From Armigeres subalbatus (lineage: Eukaryota > Arthropoda > Insecta > Diptera > Culicidae), in assembly GCF_024139115.2 (NCBI RefSeq), contig NC_085141.1, positions 245,883,047 to 245,947,046 of the forward strand: DNA of 64,000 nucleotides, in the 5' to 3' direction. The notes beneath the pieces were generated by a model. The model was not told where the DNA came from. It did no database searches and was given only the letters and a program-made list of their open reading frames with translations. Shown piece after piece: positions 33,752 to 44,142 of this stretch. Each line of letters starts with the position of its first letter. Position 1 is the stretch's first letter. A program made the position numbers and the translations under genes.

Positions 33752-33920
33752 CTTGGATTGTTAAAAAAGTATCAAAACAAAAAAAAAACATTGAAATTAA
33801 AAGAAATCCTTTAAAAAAATCGTCAGCCTACTCAAGAATCAAATAATTAAACAAACAGTAATAAACGATGTATTACGATGAAAATTTTATTTATAAAAAC
33901 AACTTCTAAGGTAAACTTAC

Positions 33921-34511
33921 TTGAATCTGGCACCTGGATTGGCAGGCGATGGGGTCCTATGTCTGACTGGGCTTTTAAATTCGATTATAGGCGGTAAACG
34001 ATTTGGCATCTCCGGAATGCGATTCTGAAAAGCAAGGCACACGTTATTCACTGAGATCAATGAGGTTACAAAACCAAAACCAACCTTAGAATAGTATTGT
34101 CCTTTTCTGTGATGGTGCTGGTAGGCTGGATTACGCGGAATTGCTCCCAAGCAACCATGGGAACACGACCCGTTGCTGCTGCAGTGCTTATTATGGTGGG
34201 GGTGGTGATGGTGATGCTGCGAAGACGTGGAGGCGCTGTCCCCTGTGGTGCCACTGTTGGACGACGAGGAAGACATACCGGAAGTGCCGGATGTTCCCGA
34301 ACAGCTGGAGATGTTCGAAATGCCCGACATGCACGATGAACCGGAGCTCATCGAGTAGAGACTTGCTGATTGGATAACTCGGGGGTCATCAACGCTGTAC
34401 GAACTGGCCGAACCGGGAACGCTCCAGCTTTTGCTGCCCATGGAGTAACTGCTGGCGGAGCCCTGCAGTCGCCAGGACGTGGATCCCGACGTCAGACGGT
34501 TTATGCGGGCC
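33921..34511 (-). CDS. RING-finger protein gene, exon after the RING
   Basis: The acceptor CTCATACAG (34512-34520) precedes GGCCCGCATAAACC, continuing phase 2 from the RING exon. It encodes ARINRLTSGSTSWRLQGSAS, then Ser/Gly-rich low complexity, a His-rich run (HHHHHPHHNKH) and KSPVRHRTPSPANPG. It ends at a consensus donor (CAA|GTAAGT, 33915-33920). A 60-nt stretch (34025-34084) starts GTTGGT and ends TTTTCAG with no stop, so it may be a small in-frame intron. The role is probably ubiquitin ligase substrate contact or regulation. I do not recognise the family. Confidence 0.7.
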
Positions 34512-34570
34512 CTGTATGAGATCGTAAATTATGGCATTGATATCTAATCGGAACCGTGGCTCAAACTCAC

Positions 34571-34773
34571 CGGCATATAACGCAACGCAGAGGCAGCAGC
34601 CGTTGGGCTACCGCGCTCTGGATCGTTTTAACAAAGCACCGTCGACAGACGACCCGATGGCCACAGGGCGAGGTTTGCATCGTGGCACGTGCATTGATAC
34701 AAATAACACATTCATCCTCCTGTGATGTGGGGGGTTCCAGTTCACTTTCCTCCAATTTACTGAGCAGTTTTTC
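34571..34773 (-). CDS. RING-finger (C3HC4) exon, putative E3 ubiquitin ligase
   Basis: Flanked by acceptor TTTTCATTCCAG and donor CCG|GTGAGT (GT at 34569-34570). It encodes a short acidic lead (EKLLSKLEESELEPPTSQED) and a canonical RING: CVIC, 11 residues, C-G-H, three residues, C-x2-C (CRRC), 17 residues, CVIC. All eight zinc ligands are present. RING domains recruit E2 enzymes for ubiquitin transfer. The exon is intact and unlike the neighbouring transposons, so it is host sequence. The start codon lies in an exon I cannot see. Confidence 0.85.
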
Positions 34774-36713
34774 CTGGAATGAAAATAAAGCATTGATTCA
34801 ATTAGAGTGCTGTTTCCATATTTGTTCTGTGGAGGTTTATGATTTAAGTGAGCAGCAATAAAATTTGCATGGTTTATTTTCTAATGGAGATGTGATCATC
34901 GTTGTGGGACCAATTGTAGAGGTACCGAAGGTGTTGCAACCGCTCTGGAAGACCGGTGCGGAAATTGCTATTTATCGCTGGGCATTAATCTTTTCGTCGT
35001 CGTCGTCGTCGGTCGTTGCACGGAGTTGGAGAGTGCGAGTGCTAGTTCCTAGTATCTTGCAAGCTCACATTTGCAATTGGTCGGCTGCGACCAAGTGTGA
35101 GGATAATCACGGCGGTGGTTAAAGGCCACGGTGGAATTACCACTTGGCTTAGAGGAGTTTCGAAAAAAGTCAAGCGAGTAGGTAGGAAGAGGATCAGTAT
35201 AACGTGCTGCATATGACCGGGACTTCCGGTCAGGTGCTTCGCCAACTAATATGTTCGACTCATGATGGCATGGGAAATTGTGGTTTCAGGGAAGTGAATA
35301 CTCCGTTGTGGTTAGGTTCTTTGGTAAACAGGTGGTTGAGCTTGAACACGCGGGAAAGTGATAAATTACCTTTGAAAGCTATGCTTAGCGTTTATTACCG
35401 AGTGGTGTTAGCAGGAAATAATTATAAATTCATTTCGAAGCACTGTCAAACGGCATAAGGCACGACATCGTATATGACATATGACGAAGGAGTTATTGAA
35501 TATGTCATTTAACAGCGAAAAAAGAAATATTGTTCGATTGAAGGAAATAAAATCACTCACTACCCATCACCCATATAGCCTATAGTACTATAAATGCCAC
35601 TTTCATTGGACAGCAGACAGGAGGCACAATAAACTAATTATTGATTGATTACCAAGCAATCAGCACACAACCCATAAGAACATCCGTTAACAGTGCTGTT
35701 TGACAATCCCATAGCAGACTAATAAATCACTTACTACAATCAATATAAACGCTGTAATTGGCACCTTAAAAGAGTTCAATCAGCGTTCTTTTTTTGCATC
35801 AGCAGAGTGTTAGCTATGATTATGAACGTTTGGCACGTGCTGATGGCCGTAGTCATTCATTGCTTATTGGCGTATCAATTAAGAAACGTTTGACATCATG
35901 TCTGGTTCGATAGCGTTGGTTGAATTGAGGTGATCATTGAAAGATGATGCTTCAAGAGTATGGATTGCAAATGCTGAAACAGTCCAGGAAACTATGGATG
36001 TGTGTTGCATGCTCGGACCAAGCCCTGTAGTCTGTGTACTCTAAAATATACTCAATCCAGTTACAATCCATACACATTCGCAGTCAGTCAATCGCAGCTT
36101 CCTGCTTCATTCCAAACCGAGTACCCTCAACCCTCTTTTTACGGCTTATATTGGGAGGGTGGGAGGTGGTGTCGGATGTAAAAAGAATATAACGTAAAAA
36201 TAATTTTTGCTTAATTTTTTAGTTTTTCACTTAATTCATTAATCTTTGGACAATTGTAAATACGATACATAATCCTAGCAATCCAAAGAACCAAATTGGA
36301 TATGTTATTATTACATGTTCTATGGCTTCCAAGAACTCCCTAGAGAGTTTAGGCTTTCAGACCTCCACGTATAAACTAACATCTCATTTAATTAATTTAG
36401 TTTACATTTAAGCAGATAACACAGAACAACTAACATCTATAGGTAGTTTTGATATGGTACATACTTCCAGCGGTCCAAGTATCAATATTCCTTGCTATTC
36501 TTCAATCAAATTGGGCATGCCTTCAACCTTTGGTCCATTCCAAGCCATCCAAGAATTCCAAAAACTGGAATACAGTCCTTTCAGAAATGCAACATGTTTT
36601 TTGCGATCATTTGAACCATTTGAACTGAATTGGATAAAAATTTAATGCATGTTCACTTCTAGGCCATCTAAGAATTCCAGAATTGGAGTACAGGCCTTAA
36701 GGTCTTCGTAATC
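34774..36713. other. Spacer, about 1.9 kb, upstream of the RING exon (probably intron)
   Basis: A (CGT)n microsatellite lies at 34994-35011. No further exon with a recognisable domain is visible on minus, and no repeat that I can name. Confidence 0.4.
34994..35011. repeat. (TCG)n microsatellite
   Basis: Six uninterrupted TCG units. Confidence 0.9.
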
Positions 36714-37210
36714 TTACTTACTTGATACTTGATAGGCTATAGCTCTTCGATGAACCTGCGCCGAATAGAGTATCCTTCTCCACTGGACTCGACCCTTCAA
36801 TTGCAAAAGCCATCGTGTACGCGGCCTTCCACGAAGCCTCCAGCGGCCTCTTCCGGGTTCTCTACTAAATATTATCTTCACTTGACGTTCTTCCGGCATA
36901 TGAACAACGTCCCCAGTCCACCGTAATCTGCCGTGTTGTATAAGCTTAATAATTTCCAACCTTCTATACACCTGGTATAACTCGTGATTCATGCGACGTC
37001 GCCAGATACCGTTCTCCTGTTTACCGCCGAGTATTGTCCGCAGCACCTTACGCTCAAACACTCCGAAAGCTCTCCGATCAACCTTTTTTAACGTCCATGT
37101 TTCATGGCCGTATAAAGCTAACGAAAGAATTAAAGTAGTATACAGAGCGAATTTTGTCTTCGTTTGCAGACTACGGGACTTAAGCTGGTTACGAAGTCCA
37201 TAATAAACCT
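36714..37210 (-). mobile_element. RTE LINE 3' fragment, copy D
   Basis: On minus, GVFERKVLRTILGGKQENG is followed by WRRRMNHELYQVYRRLEI and RGRPRTRWLLQLKGRVQWRR, the C-terminal region of an RTE element. It is colinear with 20090-20395 but a different copy. Truncated on the 5' side. Confidence 0.75.
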
Positions 37211-37243
37211 TATTTACAGTTTAACCCTTCATTAGCTCCCCTA

Positions 37244-37340
37244 GTAGCACAATTTAGATCGATTTTGTTTCAGTAACTCCAATGTGACTGGATTTGGTCG
37301 CATATGAGCCACAGTTACTGATATGTGACAAGTGTGCTAC
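37244..37340. repeat. 97-bp palindromic-ended repeat, copy 2
   Basis: The ends are GTAGCACAA and TGTGCTAC. Same length and block order as 21477-21573. Confidence 0.55.
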
Positions 37341-37556
37341 TCGGGTCGCGGTAAACTTCTCAGTAGCAAGTGACCCCTCGAACTGGGTCTCACGGCCGGC
37401 TTACTAGGGTAATCGGAGGGGCTTCGCGAACAACGTGCAGATTAACGTCACTTTTCTTGGAATATTTTAAAAAGGAAATCTATTGTGGATGAAAACTATG
37501 GGTTTATTAAATTTATTGCTTTTTGTAGTGTGGGTGGGAATCCATTAGAAAAAACC
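37341..37556. other. Spacer
   Basis: No feature seen. Confidence 0.3.
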
Positions 37557-37658
37557 CAGATTAATCCACCTAGCGGTGATAGTGCCTTTCTCATTTCTTG
37601 TGAGTGAGTAATTTCTTCGCACTTTTGGTATGAAAAAAAGTATTTTGACCATAACTTC
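37557..37658. repeat. Left part of an older repeat split by the gypsy element
   Basis: It begins CCCAGATTAATCCACCTAGC and ends with TATTTTGACCATAACTTC at the gypsy boundary. The sequence resumes at 46695 with CTTCTGAGCCCATAGTCCG, as in the tandem units at 48618 onward, so the gypsy element landed inside one such unit. Confidence 0.7.
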
Positions 37659-38774
37659 TGTTAGAATTCAATAGGTAATTGCTAACTAATTTAAAGAAAA
37701 TTCACTTCACTTAATTTTAAGAATAAAATATTTACAGTACTATTTACAATTTAGCCCGCTCAGGGTCTATCCGGGAGAATTATTTTCTAGAGGACTCACT
37801 TCCCACACTTGTTCCGCAAAATCTCTGAACAAACAATTAGAGAGAAAAAGAGAATAGGGACTCGCGTTGTAAATAAATGTGCTCTAACACTAGTAAATTT
37901 CAATTTTAAGGTTAGGTTTATTTATAGAACGGGAATGTACAGTTGGGGTTAGGAAATGCACCGATATTTCACCTTACCGGTACCGGTTGGCTACCATACG
38001 ACGATAGGGTTGTCACGTCGACCGAATAGTCCCAATGATAGGGTTGCACCTTCTTCGATGTCGATCTTGGGTTCGGAGCTGGACTGACAGCACCAGCGAC
38101 GATAATAGGGTGACCGTTCTTCGACGGCTCACGATTTCACCAAAGGGGCTTCACTCACAGGGTTGTCACGGAGTCACGGAATGCTTCGTCCCACGTTACA
38201 CGGTAACTGGTCGTGTACGGGCACTTTTTGACCGGAAAATCACTGGTCACTCTATGGTAACTGGGTTAAGTGGATTGCTTGTTCACCACTAACACCACTC
38301 GCGGCACGGAAACTGGATTGACTTTTTGTTCCTGCGGAGAAAATCGAAGCGAGTTAAAACGCGAACTACTTGATGCGGTATTTTTTTGTTACCAAAAGAG
38401 CCCGAATCCTGCTCCAACCTCCCTTTTATACCCTCTCCTGGGCATGCCGGATTTTGGCCTATTGTCCATTGCTTATGGACATCATCTCTCAGCAGTTGGT
38501 ATGATGCGAGATAGTGCTCACGGGCATCGGTAGGAATGGAGGGACTTTTTCTTGTTGATACCAAGGGGTATTACGGTATAGGATAAAGATTTGAATTCAA
38601 ATTTATTTTTTTTTAAATTCATTTTCTTTTTAATTGGTATCGTAGGATGAGGGAATAGGATTTATATTATTTTAAACTAAGTGTAGAAAACAATTATCAA
38701 CAATTGCAGGTAAATATGCGAAGAAAAATAAAAACGAAGCAAATGCAAGATTGGGACCTATCTTAGAGGTAACA
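37659..38774 (-). repeat. 3' LTR of the gypsy element
   Basis: 1116 bp with TG...CA-type ends. Nearly identical to 45585-46694. No strong polypurine tract precedes it on minus. Confidence 0.9.
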
Positions 38775-39844
38775 ATTATCCCGGAGCAGATATAAAAAAA
38801 AGAAATATTATTATTATAATTTTTTTTTTTTTTTTTTTTTGTGATGTGATTTTTTTTTTATTTGTAGCGAATTACTAAAGAATTTGCCCATTCGACTCGA
38901 ATTTTAATACAGTATAGATCAAAAGCATATCCGCAAGTGCAATTGGAGTGCCACAGAAACAAGCGAAAACTACGATTCGTCAGAAAAAACTAGCCAACAA
39001 CCATTCACGTTTCCCACATTAATCAAGGCCGAAATTAATTATTTCCTTGTCAACATTCATTGACTCATGACAGGGAGCTTAATTTGTTTTTCCTAATCTC
39101 GAGAAAACAATTTTTTTTTTCAATATATTTCTCTTTTTGTTTTGGTAACGTCACAAGTTATCCCTTGGACTATATATCATTTATCACAAATTTCCCAGTT
39201 CATATATTCTTACTTTCATTCATAACTTCATTCATTCATTTCTGATTCATACATTCCATTTATTCCATTTTTCTTTCAATTTCAAACATTCATCGCTTTC
39301 ACTAGTTTCTATTCATTTCCTTTTTCGTTCATTCTAATTATTCTAGTTCATATGATTCTAGGGCGCCCTATTATTATATTTATCTCTACCGTCATGTTCA
39401 CAACTCCGACGTCAGAGAACAGTGAAACATGGATTCAATTAACCAATTGGTTGCTGCCTTTCTCCATTCTTGCGTGCAAGAACATATTGCAAGCAATTTG
39501 AATGTTTTTTTTTAAACTATCTTCGACCACTTGGGTTTTGTGAAGCCTTTCACTCAGCCCTGTGTGTGTCGACTACTTGTGACAGGCTCTTGTGCGGGTG
39601 TGAAATGTCATGCTTGTTTTGTTTTTCATTTACGATGCGGATACATATCGCGAATTTTATTCAGCATTCCACGACTGAAGTTTAATTGAATCTGTTGATT
39701 TACGGTTTCATGGATTGCTTTTAATCAACTGAGATTTAGAGGTGTAAAGCGTTTGTTTTTTTTTTCAGGAGAACGCCTACCAGTAGTAGTACCGAGCAAA
39801 ACGATGGATAAATATAAAAACATTTCACACTGTCTCAATCAACT
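38775..39844 (-). other. Gypsy internal noncoding stretch (no env)
   Basis: About 1.07 kb between the end of pol and the 3' LTR. AT-rich with poly-T runs at 38818-38840 and 38850-38859. No long minus-strand ORF, so an env gene is absent or decayed beyond recognition. Confidence 0.6.
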
Positions 39845-41476
39845 TTAACCCGGTTTCAAATGAATAGCCGGCCAAATACCTATCGGCTTACCATTTAGAT
39901 CTTCAAGGTCATATGACGACGATCCGATCTTGGCCTTGACCTTGCAGGGGATGTACTGCGGGCCGTATTTGGAGTTGTAATTTTCAGCTGCACTAGACTG
40001 TTTCATATTTTTCCTATAAACGAGCTGGCCGACGGAGAATGATTTAGAAAATCGCCGGCTGCGGAGATTATAATGTTTATTAGAGGATTCGTGCGCTTTG
40101 ATAAGATTTTTAGTGACTAGTTCATAAATTTTAGCATATTTTTGTTTACGCAATTCTTGCCGTTCGGAGTCAGGAAGGACTTGATTGTGTCGAGAGAGAC
40201 AATGATCTTTCCCTGATTCCGACAGTTCATTCCCATGAGTGATATAATACGGCGTAAGGCCGGTGGACGTGTGTGGGGTTGTATTAAGGATCAGCTCTAT
40301 TTCTGGCACCTTGGTATCCCACAGACGCTGATCCTCGCGAACGTAGGTTCTGATCGCGGTGTTTATAGTGCGGTTCACTCGTTCGACAGGGTTGGCCTGC
40401 GAGTGATACCGCGAATTCAGCCAGTGGGTTATGCTGAAATGATCGAGCAGATCCTTAAATACCCTGGATGTAAAAGTACTTCCGTTATCCGTAATTATTA
40501 TTTCAGGAACGGCGTTACGGTAGAACCACTGTTCTTTAAGTACGGTACACATGGCAGTGCTGTCTAACTTTCTCACTGGGTGTACCATCACCCATTTAGA
40601 GAAGTAATCAGCGATTACTAGTAGATGCTGGTTTCCTCTCCGACTTCGGGGAAGAGGCCCCACGAAGTCGATAGAAATAATTTGAAACGGACGAGAGGCT
40701 TCTCGCATCTTGCCCATTTCAGGAGTAACGGATGTGAACGGTGCCTTAATTTCCTTGCAGGTTATGCAACCTCGGATATGCGATCGTATGTTTGGTCCCA
40801 TTTTTGGCCAATAATAACGCTTTCGAATGCGAGCCAAAGTTTTTTCGAAACCTTGATGGAAGTTGTGATTATGATTTTCTTGAATTATGGTTGGAATTTC
40901 GTCCGGCGAAGGAACAATCTTCCACTCGAAACGGCTATCGTAGGGCTCGTTTTTAGCAGTGACAAACTTCAATAACTTCCCATCTTCGATACGGAAGTCG
41001 GCATAATCGTCTGGTTTATTCGAGACTTTCTCAATGAGAGAGGTGTGCCAAGATGTAGTAGATGAGTCTTGGACTACGGCAACACTTCTTGACAAGGCGT
41101 CTGGGACAACGTTCTCCTTGCCCTTCCTGTGTAACACCGTCATGTCAAACTGTTGTAGTATCAAGCTCCATCTACTACACCTTGACCCTACCTTCCACTT
41201 AGTATTGAGGATATGCGTTAACGCCGATGAATCAGTGATTAACCTGAAAGGATAACCCTCGAGATATCCGCGAAAAGCGTCAATTGCGAGCAGCGCCGCC
41301 AGAGCTTCTTTCTCGGCGGCGTGATAATTGCGTTGCGGCGTCGTCAGTTTATGGGAATAATACGAGATGACTTTCTCGCCATCGTCGTGCTGCTGAGTTA
41401 AGACACCAGCTACAGCGACGTCGCTGGCATCTGGCATCTGGCCGGGTAAAGTCAGGGCTACCCAGGATGGGAGCAC
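39845..41476 (-). CDS. Gypsy pol, RNase H and integrase part
   Basis: Frame of 543 residues. It opens within RNase H (DASDVAVAGVL, ITDSSALTHIL), then RKGKENVVPDALSRS at the RNase H end, an HHCC-type zinc region (HNHNFHQGFEKT to GCITCKE) and the integrase core with IDFVGPLPRS, ITDNGSTFTS and NPVERVNR (D, D, E). Integrase inserts the DNA copy into the genome. This frame overlaps the upstream frame around 41349-41476, and pol is split there by a frameshift near the start of RNase H. Confidence 0.85.
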   Translation of the reverse strand: MLPSWVALTLPGQMPDASDVAVAGVLTQQHDDGEKVISYYSHKLTTPQRNYHAAEKEALAALLAIDAFRGYLEGYPFRLITDSSALTHILNTKWKVGSRCSRWSLILQQFDMTVLHRKGKENVVPDALSRSVAVVQDSSTTSWHTSLIEKVSNKPDDYADFRIEDGKLLKFVTAKNEPYDSRFEWKIVPSPDEIPTIIQENHNHNFHQGFEKTLARIRKRYYWPKMGPNIRSHIRGCITCKEIKAPFTSVTPEMGKMREASRPFQIISIDFVGPLPRSRRGNQHLLVIADYFSKWVMVHPVRKLDSTAMCTVLKEQWFYRNAVPEIIITDNGSTFTSRVFKDLLDHFSITHWLNSRYHSQANPVERVNRTINTAIRTYVREDQRLWDTKVPEIELILNTTPHTSTGLTPYYITHGNELSESGKDHCLSRHNQVLPDSERQELRKQKYAKIYELVTKNLIKAHESSNKHYNLRSRRFSKSFSVGQLVYRKNMKQSSAAENYNSKYGPQYIPCKVKAKIGSSSYDLEDLNGKPIGIWPAIHLKPG

Positions 41477-42911
41477 TAACTAGCCGCTCTTTAATAGTAC
41501 AGAAGGATTTTTCCGCATCTTCATTCCATTTTATTACCTTGGATTTTGTTTTTAGCAGATCAGTTAATGCCGCTGTAATCTTACTAAAATCTGGAATGAA
41601 TCGGCGGTAATAATTAACCATTCCTAGGAATCTCCTAAGTTTTGTTATGGAGTTAGGCCGTTCGTACTCAATAATTGGCCGAGTTTTTTCGGGATTGGTA
41701 CGAAGGCCTTCTGTGCTAAGGAGATATCCTAGGAATGGTAGTTCTGGTACCCCAAATTGGGATTTCTCCAAATTAATAGACAAGTTCGCCTCTCTTAGCC
41801 TGCGCGCAATTTCTCGCAGCAGCTGTACGTGGTGCTCGAATGTCTCCGTTACCACAACGATGTCGTCGAGGTAAACGAAGACAAACGGTTCCAATTCCCC
41901 GTGGCCCAGCACACGGTCCATCAGCCTGGACAATGTAGCCGGGCTATTTACCAGGCCGAAAGGCATTCGGGTATATTGGAACAACCCCTTGCCTTGCACA
42001 CAGAACGCAGTATATTTCCTCGAGGCCGGGTGTAACGGGATTTGGAGGAACGCTTCCGAAAGATCTATCGTTGAGAGATAATTTGCTTTCGGAAGCTGGC
42101 CTAGTATGCGATATGGGTGCGGCAAGGGGTAAGCGTCACGTACAGTCCGCTCGTTGATCTTGCGCGCGTCTAAGCAGAGGCGAACTTTATTGGGCTTGAT
42201 CACTGGGACACAGTTAAGGGACCACGATGAGTTGCTTCGTTCGATTACTCCAGTGTCAAGCAGCCTTTGTAATTCGGTTGCCACTAAACCCTGAGTTTTG
42301 GGTGACATTACGTAGGGGAAATGGCGCACTGGGGTTTTATTTAGCCATTCCTCCTGAATTTCAATGCGATGTTCGGCCATTGATGTAAGCGACAAATGTC
42401 CCTGGCGGGCGGGTATGAATAGTGATTTGATTGATTCGATTTCTCGCTGCTCATCAGCAGTAAGAATACAAGAAGAAGCTGTCTGAGGAGTTTCCTCTTC
42501 CTCGGAATCGTCCAATAGACCACATTCTCCGATAGTCGGTTGAATGTTGAATTTGGACCAGAAGTCCATACCACAAATACATCGAATGGCTAAGGATGGC
42601 ACTACCAAAGTCGGAATGATTTTGGTGACACCGTTGAAAGTGAAAGGCAAATAAAGCTGACCGAGAATCTCCAACTGTTCACCACCGGCAGTCCGCAACG
42701 AGATTGGATTTTGGAGGGGGGATAATTTATTTCTATCTAGTTTAGCATATACAGATTTATTAACCAGCGTAAGGTTACTTCCGCTATCTAGTAACGCACG
42801 AATTTTCTGTCCATATATGCGGACGGTAGTATAGGGTCGATTGTCGTTAGGCAAAGGGTATGTAATTGAGCAAGTAATGGGCTCTCCAGAGTAAATATCC
42901 TCTGGAGCCAT
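41349..42911 (-). CDS. Gypsy pol, protease and reverse transcriptase part
   Basis: Starts with MAPEDIYSG. Protease active site ALLDSGSNLTLV (about residue 40), then RT with VRLCLDARKINERT, STIDLSEAFLQIPLH (motif A), YTRMPFGLVNSPATL (motif B) and FVFVYLDDIVVV (YLDD at 41862-41873), then the connection block LRRFLGMVNYYRRFIPDFS. The frame is lost just after SAPILGSPDFTRP, where the RNase H domain would begin. Confidence 0.85.
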   Translation of the reverse strand: MAPEDIYSGEPITCSITYPLPNDNRPYTTVRIYGQKIRALLDSGSNLTLVNKSVYAKLDRNKLSPLQNPISLRTAGGEQLEILGQLYLPFTFNGVTKIIPTLVVPSLAIRCICGMDFWSKFNIQPTIGECGLLDDSEEEETPQTASSCILTADEQREIESIKSLFIPARQGHLSLTSMAEHRIEIQEEWLNKTPVRHFPYVMSPKTQGLVATELQRLLDTGVIERSNSSWSLNCVPVIKPNKVRLCLDARKINERTVRDAYPLPHPYRILGQLPKANYLSTIDLSEAFLQIPLHPASRKYTAFCVQGKGLFQYTRMPFGLVNSPATLSRLMDRVLGHGELEPFVFVYLDDIVVVTETFEHHVQLLREIARRLREANLSINLEKSQFGVPELPFLGYLLSTEGLRTNPEKTRPIIEYERPNSITKLRRFLGMVNYYRRFIPDFSKITAALTDLLKTKSKVIKWNEDAEKSFCTIKERLVSAPILGSPDFTRPDARCQRRRCSWCLNSAARRWRESHLVLFP

Positions 42912-42955
42912 CTCGAAAAAAGATCGAGATGGAGAGTGCTTGGGAGAGTACGCGA

Positions 42956-43792
42956 TTAGTGGTTCAACGAGCCGCGTTTTGTGCTCGCTGACATCGCGTT
43001 TTTTATACAGTATGGACAGTTATCGAAGGGGTATCCGCGGAAGCCGCAATTCTCACATAAAACGGCTCTGGGAAGATGACAGTCTCTAATGGAATGGCCA
43101 TAATTCCCACAATTATAGCATGTATTGTCAGGAGGGGGTTGATAGGAATCGATAAGACTTTCGAGGTTCGATCGCGGTTTATGTTGAAGCTGGTTAGTAT
43201 ATTGGGTTGGTGCTGTGGCTCTGGAATGGGATTTTCCAGATGACCGAGACATCTTGCTCACATTATTAGAGGAAAGTTGCAATGCCGAGACGTGGTTTTG
43301 TTGGGACAATGAAGTACTTTTTTTCGGTGTAGTTTGATTTACGACATTCACTGATTTCTCAACCCCAAACACCTTGTTGTAGGCTGAGAAATTCAACGCG
43401 TCGATCTTCTGACCTGCCGCAATTAATGTGGGTAAGTCCGGGATTGGAAGGAATGTTAATTGCTTCCGATAATCAATCCGAATATTTTGGAGCAAAATTT
43501 GCACCTTTTCATATTCGGGTATTTGGACGCACATGGTACGGAAGAGCCGTTCCATTTCATAATAAAACTCATGGAACGACTCGTTCCGCTGTTGCCTTCT
43601 TTGGTAGATTTTCATTTTTATTAATGCATCTAAATCTGGGTGCATGAATGTCCTTTTCAGTTCCAGTACCAGATGTTGCCAATTAAGCAGACGACCAGTG
43701 AAACGCATGGTCATATACCATTTTAAAGCAGGCCCTATAAACAAGTGCACTGCTGATTCAAATAGCTCAACCTCGGACACGTTCTCAGCCAA
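42956..43792 (-). CDS. Gypsy gag, capsid and zinc-knuckle part
   Basis: The capsid-type segment has ESAVHLFIGPALKWYMTMR and NWQHLVLELKRTFMHPDLD. Two knuckles follow, CYNCGNYGHSIRDC and CENCGFRGYPFDNCPYC, which bind RNA during particle assembly. The upstream gag frame ends at 43813 and this one continues from just before 43792, so a small frameshift separates them. It ends 44 bp before pol starts. Confidence 0.8.
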   Translation of the reverse strand: MAENVSEVELFESAVHLFIGPALKWYMTMRFTGRLLNWQHLVLELKRTFMHPDLDALIKMKIYQRRQQRNESFHEFYYEMERLFRTMCVQIPEYEKVQILLQNIRIDYRKQLTFLPIPDLPTLIAAGQKIDALNFSAYNKVFGVEKSVNVVNQTTPKKSTSLSQQNHVSALQLSSNNVSKMSRSSGKSHSRATAPTQYTNQLQHKPRSNLESLIDSYQPPPDNTCYNCGNYGHSIRDCHLPRAVLCENCGFRGYPFDNCPYCIKNAMSASTKRGSLNH

Positions 43793-43812
43793 AGAGAGCG
43801 TTTGAACGATTT

Positions 43813-44142
43813 CTAAAATTCATTGAGCTTAAGCCCTTGATCTGCTCCATCATACTTGGTTATCTTCCATTGAGAGACAGGTAAAGTGTGACGTGTAGGA
43901 TTTGGATGAATTGAGTTCATCGTAGTATAAGGAATTTGAGAATAGTATGGGTGCATTGGTTGTTGATATGGGCATTGAGTATTTGCTTGTTGCGACATAT
44001 TCAACCAATTCTGAGAATTGAGTGATTGCGCTGGTTGTTGAATCCTTGTTGCCTCAGATTCGGCAAATTTTGTGTTGGGTGTGAGTGTATGGGTAGCACA
44101 GCTGGCTCTTGAGAGGTTTCTTGTCGAGAGAAGTTTGACCAA
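43813..44142 (-). pseudogene. Gypsy gag, middle part after a frameshift
   Basis: Gln/Pro/Asn-rich linker (RIQQPAQSLNSQNWLNMSQQ) ending with VSQWKITKYDGADQGL, the usual lead-in to a capsid-like region. It overlaps the end of the N-terminal frame at 44001-44142, so the frame changes somewhere in that stretch. Confidence 0.65.

Noticed and set aside
38775..38800. Gypsy polypurine tract
   Set aside because: The minus strand next to the 3' LTR is not purine-rich enough to call.
38775..39844. Env gene of the gypsy element
   Set aside because: No long minus-strand frame and no recognisable signal or membrane segment.
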